From positions 6,339,501-6,403,500 of the forward strand of contig OU612070.1 of assembly GCA_914767715.1 (NCBI GenBank): a stretch of 64,000 nt of DNA, in the 5' to 3' direction. This DNA comes from Membranipora membranacea (taxonomy: Eukaryota > Bryozoa > Gymnolaemata > Cheilostomatida > Membraniporidae). A program made the position numbers and the translations under genes. Under the pieces are notes generated by a model. It was not told where the DNA came from. It ran no database searches and worked only from the letters and a program-made list of their open reading frames with translations. Below, in pieces: positions 49,801 through 61,800 of this stretch (position 1 is its first letter; every line of letters begins with the position of its first letter).

Positions 49801-52800
49801 AAAGAAACCAGAACAGTGTGAGGAGCCCCAGGAACCCCAGTGTCCACAGAAACCGGAAAAACCTTACTGCCAAAAACCACAAGAAACAGAATGCCCACAG
49901 AAGCCAGAGAAACCAAAATGTCCACCGGAAAATAAAAAGCCAGACTGCCCACCAAAGGAGCAAGAAGTGTGCCCTCCTCAGAGCCCTGACTGCTCAGCCT
50001 ATGAGAAGGGTTGGGGTGGTTGGAAGTGCAGCTGTTGGAGATGCAGTCTATATGAGGAGGAATATGCAAGACAGGAATACCAGCTTCACCAGTCACCACT
50101 TCAACAAAAGTCCCAATCGAATGTGTCCATTCACAGCAATGCTTCCACCAATCATTCCAGAGTGCATGAGAAGAAGAGACATGGCATCGGTCACCTTAAG
50201 TATGATAAGACACCACTTCCTCCTTCTCAGACCAGAAAGTTCTGCTGGCCTCCACAGTCTCCTCCATGTGATGACCATTATCACTACCCTCAGCACTCTG
50301 AGCAGCAGCAGTCAGACGATGAATGCTCTGTGAAGTCCTGCGTCACCTCTATCTCTGTGAGCAGTTCAGCCTGCCCTCCAACAAAACAGAAACAGCAACA
50401 GCAGCAGCAACAGCATCAGCAGCAGCAGCATCACCAGCGACACGAGCAGACGGTGCATCAGTACCAACAGAAAACTCAGCAGCAGAAAGACAAATCTCCT
50501 CTCCTGTATAGGAAACCTGGTTTTATGAACAGACAGAATGCCAGATTGGGCAGAGCTGCAGACAATGTAACATTTTGAGACAGTTCATGAATCAAATAAG
50601 ACACATTAATGGTGGTGGGCGTTGATTAATATGCATAGAACAATGACTATTAAACTGTGTGTAAACTAATATGAGATTTTCACACATACATGAGATACTG
50701 ATACTGTTTAGCTAGTATTACACAGCCAAGCGATAAAATTTGTTCTTTTCTGGAAAAAATTATAATGCAGTTCATCATTACATTACAATAATCAGTATGC
50801 ACATGGATTTTTTATCATAATGGGTGTTTGCTAATTCAGCTAATCATTCTATGATCAGATTAATTTCTCTATCTTATATCAACATTTTTTTCATCTCTTT
50901 GGTGGTGGTAAGGCTGGTAATATTAAATATAACTGCTTCCAAATAATGTGCAGTATTTCTCTAAGAATGGTAAATGAAATGGCATGCAATGGTAGTGGTT
51001 AACTGCAAGAATAGATGATAAATTTGCTATCACTAACATGTAACCAAAAAGTATCCTCATACTACTTAATACTTCCTCACAAGAGACGAGTGAAAAATAG
51101 AATGTGACTGTTTAATAAATAATACGCTCCATTTAGGAATGTCATTTACTACAAAAGTAGCTGTTACTGCACTCATTACTCGCAACAGGGTGTTTTTGCA
51201 GAGTCACTTTCCGTGATCATCAGTGCAAGTGCATTGATACCAAAGAAGTATTATTGTAAATAATTATGGCATGTTTATAAGAACCCCAGCCACTTTTCAG
51301 GGTACATTTGCATTGTTGGAAGGTTTTGCGTGCGCTATAATGCATCAATTAAAGTTGGATACCTTAGATCAATGTGAGTGGTATACAAGTCCCAAACCAA
51401 CACGGGTACTCTGAAATTAAAACTGGAATTTTCCTTGTATTGTCTACTATATATACTCAAGCAGAGGGTGTTCACAGGTCAATACTATGAAAAGCTAGCA
51501 AATTTCAGACATATATATTATTTATCCCCACAGCTGTACCTGGCAAACTGCCCCCTCGAGGGATGGCTGGCGTACTCCACAGATTCTCTATGAAGCAGAT
51601 GGCATCGGTCTACGGTAGAGCTAAAGACTACGCCCCTTTGAATAACGATGATGAAGAGGAAGAAGTGACATTGTATGTAACATTAAATACTTTCCTTACC
51701 CCTTATTGGAGGCACTCTTTCCACCATCAATAGCTCATGCTAAGTAGAGCATTGAAGTTTTTTATCATGTAAATCTGACATAACTTTATCATAAGTAACT
51801 GCCTGACTATAATATGCATCATTGGTCTTTGGATACTGAAAACTTGTCAAGGCTATGTGGTGGTTACCACTCATAATTTAAGCTTGATCGAGAGTTTGCT
51901 AACAGACTCTTGAAAGACATACTATCCATTTGTTCCTTGCCAAGAATAGAAATGTGAGAATCTCAGGCTATGACATAAGAGGCACCTGTCTAATATGATT
52001 AGAAATGTGAAAATCTCAGGCGTAGAGGCACCTGTCCAATATGGAGATGTATGACTCATGTTGACATGTAGAAACATCAATGGTGTTCCGCAATGAGTTT
52101 GTTTACTAGATAAATGGGCTATAAACGGGCAAGTTTGGATATTAGGACGCAACTTTGGTGATGCAAATGATTCTATGAATATTATGCTTTTTGGCAAGAG
52201 TAACCAGCATGAATCAGGATGTCGGATGGTAATTTGACGCATAATGTGGTTCTTCCCCCACTCTCCATAAAATTACTCTTCGACACTTTTCCTTGAAGAG
52301 TTATATGATTCATGGCCATTTAGGATGCTTCACCCCTCCATATATCAAAACATAGCAGGGCTGCTGGGTGACTACCAGCTCTCACAATGTATCACCAATC
52401 ATGAAACAAAACTAGTCACTATAATGATGCCAGTTTTTATAAAAAAAAAAGATAAAAAGGATCAAGCTAGGTGTCAAAATGTGATCAAGCTAGGAAGAGC
52501 TTAGCAGGCATCCTGTCTGGTACACCCAACATAAAAGAGTAATTGAAAAAACATTGATCCATGGATCATTCCATACACAACTTTCGACTAGAAGAGACCT
52601 GATAGTCGAGGAATATGTCAGTGATAATTGAAGCTGACTATGGCTCTGCTCATTGTAGACAAGGGGACGAGCTCTGGGATCAGTTTGAGTCTATCCCCGA
52701 TGATGACGGAGACGAGAGATCGGGAGAACAATGCTTTGAGATCCTCACCAAAGTTCTCAAGATCTGGATGTACTTTGTCTTCTTCATCATAATACTGGGT

Positions 52801-55800
52801 GGTATTCTCGTGTGCAAAGCCTGCATTATTATCATGACTCACCAATATCAGGCCGCCGCAGTAAGTATAATATAATAAAATAAAATATAATATCATAAAA
52901 TATAATGGAATATATAGATCTAGCTGATATACTATTAAAAGACAACAGAGTGCATACAATAGGCTAAGCCCCCCCAGACTCTTGCCCCCCCCCCATCCGA
53001 CGGGCATGTATATAACTGAGGCGAAAATTATGGTCTCCAGTCGCAGACTAATTGTGAAGGCTGGTAGTTGATGGCTATTTTGTATCAGTATTATTTGTCA
53101 GACCCCTCTGTTATCATTACCAAAGCTATACGTAATTACAAAATCCAAGCTACTTACCAGCAAACTGTTCATGTTTTGTAGGATCAAGGAGACATGCAGC
53201 CCATGTCTAAGTGGTTATACCTGAGTCTATTTGCTGCCTCCATCCCTTACTTTATTACCTTTGTGCAGATGTCCATCAAGATTATTTTCGGCAGTCATCC
53301 AAATCCTTCATTTGGGACGATTGTTTGGGTAAGTTGATTTTGTACATGTACATGCAGGAGCAAGGTGGGTGTCCGATTGCGGAAAGAGATCACCACATTC
53401 CGACCACTTTGCTCACTGGGTCATGAAAAAATAAGCAGTCTACTACAAATAATAGTGGGCTTTTTAACTGTGGGTCAATTCTTTATGAATGGAGTTACAA
53501 TTTTAACGCCGTTAGTGTATCCTTGCTAAAACCAGTACCAGAATCAGTAGTAACAGACCCCCCCCCCCCAGCCAAAAGACATTTAGTAATTTGTTCAATC
53601 ATTTGTGAATATCTTACAATCTTAGCTACTGGACTAATACCATTAAAAAAGAGCTTGGTATCTTGCAAAACATCTCATCACTTGCATTGTCAACAGAAAT
53701 ATGCAATAAATCATTTCGACGGAAGGTTTTCAGCCAACGTCATGAAGGTGAACTTTAATGTGCCAAGAAGAGCCTTTCCGAGAATTGTTGCAACATACCC
53801 GCCCTCATGGTCATAGTTATTATTAGGTATTACAGACTACAGCTTATATTAGCTGTTTACCAGGGTATAGACAAGTCCCATTAATCAAAAGTGATGGGAA
53901 TGAGCAATAAAGCCTTCACGCCAACTCAGAAATGTACTGTTACAACATCCATGGCTAAATAATACAGAATTCGGAAATAATTAATGCTAATGCGCATCCC
54001 ATGGCATCGCATCCCATACCTGGAACAACACAAACATTACATTAGGACGCAAGCATGCATAATGACGCAGGGCTGATTTCTAATGACTTTTCTCCTCTTG
54101 CAGAATGTTTTGATGGAATCTATTCACACATTTGGTTTGTGTCTGATGATCGTCAAAGTCCTACCATCTTTAGACCTGATCCGATGCCTGCTGATTATGT
54201 GCGGGGTGGGCTTGGTACCCTCTCTTTTGAATGTGATATTTGGACTTAGGCCCAAGGGCAATGGTGCAAAGAAGGCTTGCTTTATCATATTCGACATCCT
54301 AGCTGTGATACTACAGCTCTCGTGCCTTCTTGTAATCCTACTCCTGGATTTCACAAATTCCCCAGGTAATTAGCGAGTCGTCTGTCCTCTCTGTTACCAC
54401 AGAGACATTTAATGATATTGGGTCCCATTGAATTGGCAACTTGAGTGATCTTTTGGAAGCTATGGCCGTTGCTGTGGATGATCATCAGAATGCACAATTT
54501 ATTTGGGATTGGGGGGCCCTTTCGCAAAATCCAATTTCCTCTAAACCACCTAGTAATTCCTCCAATACTAAGGTAAGATAAGCAGATGATACACCAGCCT
54601 ATTTTTGGCTGTTAATGAAGATGTATTATGCAGGTGGCCGAAGTCTTTTGCTTTGAAGCCCACTCAGAAAGATATCCCCATTTCCTTTCCCATAACTGAG
54701 AGATTTTATCTCCTGGATGATCAGTCAGCATGTAAGTTCAGTTTCTCTTGATCCCAAAACCTGCACCATGAGAATCTTCTGAAGATACAGTGTATATGTA
54801 TACAGCAATGCTGGTGTATGCAAGATAAATATGCTCAAAAAGTTTCATGTCTTGACACCAATACCTTATGGAGTAGGAGGTGGCTCAGTTGGTGAGAGCC
54901 CCATTCCTTTAGCATGCAAATTTTGAAAGTCGTGAGTTCGAATCCCACTGCAGTTCATCAACTACAGGGGTTTGGTTGGCTCCAAGGTGTGCTCCGACCT
55001 GCCTGCAAAAAGAGAGCAACCTGACACAGATAATGCGGCCTAGCCCCTCAGGCAACTAAAATTTTGCTGCCCATGTTCCGGGATGTGGCGTGTGATAAGA
55101 TACCTGATTTTAATCAACCTCTTTGTTCTCTCTCAGGTAATATTACAAGTATCACATTCAGACCTCTGGACTGGGAGGTGGCCGTGTCTGTTGTCTGTAT
55201 CGGGTTCTCATGGAGAGAGAACTTCTATAACTCTGATCTCAGGTGTGGGTCAGCGATGATTGATGTCAACAAGATCAAGAGGCACCTTTACTCCGCTCAG
55301 GCCAAACTGTACTTCATTCTCTCAATAGTCAAGGTCAGCATATAACCCTGTGATAGAGATGAGCGCACGAGATTTACCACATCAGTGTGATCGATTTGGT
55401 CGATTTTTATTTTAGTAATGTATGCAATACATGAATGGAGCAGACTTAAAACGAGAAGCGTTTTTAGATCAGGCAAGCCTTGTTACAAAAGAAATAAATG
55501 TCGGTATAATTCAACGTATCTATATGCAACAGAATAGAATCTTTGCAAGTGATACCCATCAGCTAACTGTCAGTATAATAATAGAGGATAAACGTTAATT
55601 TAAAATTTAGTAATCACATGTAGCATGAATTTTTAAACATTTTGATGCTTCTATTTTTAGTGTGGTCTTTTGTTCGGTCTGGCATTCTGGTTACAGCCAG
55701 AGCTGATGCCCCTGACGTCAGCTTTTGGGCTTCTCAACTCGACAGACTCGACAGCTGCAAACTCAACCAGAGTGAAGAGACAAGCTGCCAACTTGGTGAG

Positions 55801-58800
55801 TAATACACACCCATAATATCATCATAAACCATATGTATGTTGTATGAGCCACCCCTCCCCCTCCACCCTCCCACTTTCCAATGAGAGGAAGGGCAGTGCC
55901 CTGTCATATCTCATGACAGGTTGGGTCACATATCAGATGCAACATGATACATCAGATAATATTTGTTTCCTGGATAACACGTGAGATCAACATTATTTCA
56001 AGTGTTGGATGCTCAATTTTTTACAGAAATCTGTCACTTACCATTACATTTAATTGATCCTCTTGATGTTATAATGACTCAAAACAAGTATTTTTAAATC
56101 AATGAGAGTCAAAAGCTTTATTGAGGTCAGATTATTGAGGAAACAAACAGTACAACTCTGGCTCAAAGAGATCCAAGACACAAATTATATATTATTATTT
56201 CCTGAAAGTTGGGTACAGGTTTGTTTATCAAACAGTCAGAAGCCTTGTTTTCAATGACACAATGCAGATATTTCGATGTTGACTTCAGAAGAGTTAAATT
56301 GGGTCATTACCCTCCCTTATCACTCATGAGTTTAGTTTGTCTAAATTGGGACATACTGACCTCATACTCTTAACTGACTTTTGACATTTCGAGTTGATCA
56401 ATCACCTCCAAACATCATGTCGTAATATAATAACAAACTTTAGTGAGGTCATAAAGTAAAGTCTGCAATTTTCTGAGAAAAGAGAGCAACAAACGGAGCT
56501 TGACCGTAAGTGAGTAAAATACACTGAACCTTTGTAAATTACTCGAAGCGAAGCGTAAACAAGTGTGTGATGATTGTGGTAGTGGGGATTAGGCTCAAGA
56601 TGGTAACTCTGAATCACTTAGCCTGTTGACCAGTTTTATACATGCTAAGGGTTGGGACGTAGGCCATAAAATCTTAGGTCTCACACAAAAAGCAATGGTT
56701 TCGCTGTGATTCACCATCTCAGTGTTTTACGCTATCTTAGATCTGAATTAACATACAAATTGTAAACAGGATATGGATGAGCATTAACCAAGCTCAAAAT
56801 TCACTTGATGTAATATATAATGAGTTTGATAGCGGATCACCTATCTACAAGCCTGAGTTGGTAACCTGCCAAAACTTGGCATTTATACCTGCCATGTACT
56901 TCCACCTATATCACCTGTATGAAGAGCTCAAATCCTGTGTCCAGAGCATAATTTGCACCTCAGATTTTTCACATCCAACAGCCCTACCAAATTTGAACAA
57001 TAGCATCATAAAAAGCAGTGCCCCAAGAAATTCCACGCCGCAAGCGGTACTGTTTTCAAGTTTGCAATGCTGTCAGATTTACCTTCTAATTATAATTACA
57101 GAATGTCACGACCACGACCCTGTCCACAACTACAGAGGAGGAGCATTGTCTCCACAGACTGGAGTTAGGAGAAGACAATATGATGCATGACATAGTCAAC
57201 TACATACCATTCATACTGCTAGTATTCATACCACTCATTGTCTTCTATGTCGTCATCCAAACTGCCCAACTCAAAATGCAAGAGGTAAGCAGTTTGAACA
57301 ACAATTATACTCCTGCTGAACTTTACATATTGTCCAGAGTATATCTGGCTGTAGGAAAAAAGCCTATTCTAATAATAATTTACTTTTTCAGGGAACTTTT
57401 GCATTGGCAACCACATTCGCCACACCAATAGCTGTAGCCGCAGCTATCGGACTTGAGTATTATGATCTCACTGACAATAGCATCTTCTGCTACTTCAACT
57501 ACTACGGAGCAGGCAACTTCCAAGACTCCAAGTTCATAGTGCACCTGTGTGTGGGTATAGGAGCCTGGTGGCTTAGTCAGATGTGGCTCTGTCGCCATAT
57601 CTGGGTACCTAAGAACCTGAGACTGGAGCGTGTGCAAGGGTGAGTGAATCAAAACATCCCTATTCTATTTCCTACTTTATTATTGTTTCTGCAACAATTT
57701 ACTGTATTTAAAATAAATGCACTAAAATGGTGAAATAAAATTCCCTATTAGTTATGGTAATACTGTTGTTATTTTGTAGACTGTTTGTGCAACCAATGTA
57801 TGACAGTGTTCTCCTGGAACAGTCTATGATTTATAACAGACGAAAGGATGAGTTTAATCTTAGGGACAGACTCGCTATCATCGACTCAGAGGAAGAGAGA
57901 AATATCCTAGCAGACGAAGGTTTGTTACAAACTGTCAATCAAACACTCACTGCTATATGATTTCAGAAGTTTTAGTATTACATGTGACATTGACAGAATC
58001 TTATGAAAGCATTTTTGATGACTTGTTGTTTACGGTGTGATCTGCCTTGCCTTCCTTACTAGCTCCAATGCCTAACATCCTCTCTTTTGATTACAGTTGT
58101 AAAGGACAGTACTACTCCTATGGTATATATCTGCGCTACTATGTGGCACGAGAACCTCAATGAGATGTTACAGATGCTGAAATCCATCTTCAGGTACAAT
58201 CAATTAATCATGGATTAGTTATCATGGATTAGTTATCATGGATTAGTTAGTTATCACCGCTGAAGTGTAATGAACTTAGAGACGGACCTGATCTGTAGAT
58301 TAAACGACTGATAGGGAATATATTTATATATGCCTCAGTGGATTGAACCTTTTAATCGACTCCTAATGGCCCGTAGTAAGATTATGTCACTTTCTAGACT
58401 ATATTATGCATGGATTCTCATCAATGTTTTTTTCAAGACAACCACCAAAGCTATCAATTTAGTATTAGAGGGATTTTAGTATTAGAGGGATTTAAGTCTA
58501 ATCATTATGAGAACTGAAGCCTCATATCATACATTTAATTTTAATTTACTTAATGTAATTTTAATATTCTTCTCAGGTTGGACGAGGATCAGGCTGCTAG
58601 GCGCCATGTTGGTTTGCTGCTTGAGGCCACACAAGGTCAGAAGCTCAAAGATCCAGATTATTATGAGTTCGAGGCTCACATCATGTTTGACGACGCCTTC
58701 ACATTCGATGATAACGGTGACGTGACCATCAACCACTTTGTAGAACAGCTAGTCGAGACGATCAACAGCTCTGCAAGCTCCATTTACAACAGGTACTAGC

Positions 58801-61800
58801 AAAATAGTCGAATGAAGTTGTGTTACCCTGTTTATGACAAAACAGAGGGTGGGCTGCCCCTAAAGAGGGACGCAAGTTGCCCGGAGTCCTCGTACTGAGA
58901 GTGTGATACATCCTAGTAAACTAGAATGCATCCTAGAGGTGAGGCCATGGTGGACCTCCTAATCGTAAGTGTGCAGCAAGCTGCCAGAAACTGAAGCAGG
59001 CACTAATCGGCCGTTGGCAGTGTCACGCGCCAGTTGTGTTGTGTTACGTTGGAATCATGTTTTGCATCGTACATACTACGTGAGTTTGCTGTGACTTGTC
59101 CTATTTGTGGTTCGTCAAAATAGCAGCCAACAACAATGTGGCTGTCATGTCCTTCGGACTTACTCTTGTCATTATTGTAATCAATTAAGAATTAATTAAT
59201 ATTATATGATCTTGCTTGCAGGGCTGTAGAGTTAGAGCCGCCAGTTAAGATCCCAACCCCATACGGAGGACGTCTGGAGTGGACCATGCCTGGAGATAAC
59301 AAGATATTCTGTCATATGAAGGACAAGAACAAAATCCGTCACAGAAAGAGATGGTCTCAGATCATGTACATGTACTACCTGCTCGGATTTAAGATTATGG
59401 GAAGAGACACTGACTTCAATGGCACTCTTAGCTCTAGAACTAGCTCATGGAACACTGACACTACAAAGGCTAAAGGTTTGTCATAAACGAGTCTTTTTTC
59501 TTTTATCTTCTAAAAATGATCATGAATACAGATTTCCTTACTCGAAAATAGCTTTGTCAGAGCTTGAGTTGAGCGTCAATTTCTGAGGAATTTTACATTC
59601 GATCAGGTAGAAAACTGTGATAAATGACGCAGGTGCAAGTTGCTAATGAGTCACATCTATACTCTTATACGTAGGTTTGAAGAAGGACCTGCGAGCTGAT
59701 CATTTTGCCAAGGCGAAGGTATTTGATGAACTGCCTGAGAAGACAATTCTGAAGGCTGAGAACACTTTCTGTATGGCGCTGGACGGAGACGTAGACTTTA
59801 AACCAAACGCCATTCAACTACTGATAGACAGGCTGAGAAGAAACAAGAAAGTAGGAGTTGTGTGCGGACGAATTCATCCAATTGGAGCAGGTAAGCAACC
59901 TGTGCTGTTTTCTAGGTCCTATGTTTACATCATAGATATAAAAATCAATAACTTATCTATACTGTTTTTATATCTATGGATGGTTTACATCTAGTATTTC
60001 TATACCTTCCTTTACTACTAAATAGCTCTTGTGTGAATACTAGTTCAGGTGTTACATTCACACATGGCCGCACCAGTAAACTAATGCTCCTTGTTAGCAT
60101 ACTTACTCTACAACCATAAGAGACAGATATGTAATACAGCTATTCTGTTACAGGACCTATGGTTTGGTATCAGAGATTTGAGTACGCCATTTCTCATTGG
60201 CTTCAGAAGGCAGCGGAGCACGTCCTCGGATGTGTACTTTGTGCTCCTGGAGCATTCTCCCTCTTCAGAGGATCAGCTCTCATGGACGACAATGTGATGA
60301 ACACTTACTCCAAACTGGTGAGTTAGGCTGTACGGTTTTAATTTTATAAATAAATAATTTAATTTAATTATTACCTAGTCCATCGAGGCTCTGCAGCATA
60401 TGTTTTACAGATTTCCCTCAATATTTGCCTGTAATGATCATTATTACAAACATGATGATCGATCACGGATATAAAATATTTTGGCCTCACCCCAACTCTC
60501 ATACCATAGCAGATAGACATGCGTTTGATGAGCCAAAATTTGGCTCACTAATCTGTACATGTGGAATCCTGCCAAATGAAAGATAGATGTAAGACATGTT
60601 ACATAATTCTGTGCTTAGTAATAATTTATCACTAATAAAATGTGGAGAAATCAGGCGTAATAAGTGTGATTGTTATTATTTTTATAGGCTACAGAAGCTT
60701 CCCACTTTGTCCAATACGATCAAGGAGAAGACAGATGGCTCTGTACACTTTTACTGCAACAGGTATGGCATTATTTTTATAAATCAGTCTAATTACTGGA
60801 GTTGTGTCGTTTTTTATACATGACAGGATAATTCTTAATAAATGACACAGTTTACATAAAACATGTCCCATACTGATTGGTTCAGGTACAGTAATATAAT
60901 TATAATGTAGCTATTACTATGTACTAAGGTTGTATGAAACAATCTGTAATTGTGTTACAGGGATACAGAGTTGAGTATGTAGCTGCTGCCGATGCGTTGA
61001 CCTATGCCCCTGAGACCTTCAACGAGTTCTTCAACCAGCGTCGTAGATGGGGACCTTCCACCATGGCTAACATCCTTGACTTACTTTTCTCATGGAAACG
61101 AACAGTCAAACTCAATGACAACATATCCAGAGCTTACATGCTTTACCAGGCATTGATCTTTGCATCATCTATCCTCGGACCTGCTACCATCGTTCTTATG
61201 TTGATCGGAGCTTTTAACAATGTGAGTATATACTGGTTAAAATTCATAGCGAGAACTAAGCATTGCAAAAAAAGGCGAAATACATAATATAACCCTTGAT
61301 CAAGCTTGATCCAACTTGCTTGAATTTGTCCCCCTCAAGCTTGCGGTTTACCAATACAATGGGATCAACAAGCAATGAAATCATTTTGGATCAAACTTGA
61401 TCAAGGTTATCCTCTTGTTTTGCTTTTGATAATGCACACTGCAAATTACTACATTTTTCTGTTTCTCATACTGACTGTGTCTATATTTCTGACAATTTTT
61501 CTTCTGTAAATATAGGTCTTCCACTTGAGCTTGGCCTGGTCATACGTCTTAGGAATCGGACCACCTGCGATCTACCTGGCCCTTTGTTTCCTTGTGAAAT
61601 CTGACACTCAGATCTATATCGCCTCCCTGGCCACTGGAGTATATGCTGTTATTATGACCGCTGTACTTATCGGCACAATCATTCAAATTGCTACTGATGG
61701 TATATTCGGACCTTCTGGAGTTTTCTTAGTTTGTAAGTATTGTTGTCTATTGTTTATCATATTCAGAATTAATGTTTTACTTTTACGTTAAATATTTGGC

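Noticed and set aside
49484-50333. Several long open frames in other frames and on the minus strand across 49484-50333
   Set aside because: They are shadows of the 515-codon repeat-rich gene; the Leu/Trp/Phe-rich minus-strand product is what Lys/Pro/Gln-rich codons give in antisense.
52618-53007. Minus-strand frame of 129 codons opposite a chitin synthase membrane exon
   Set aside because: It is antisense to an exon and AT-rich intron, with no recognisable domain.
54600-54720. Extra chitin synthase exon after an acceptor near 54634
   Set aside because: In the required phase it meets a stop within a few codons; the exon at 55137 joins cleanly.
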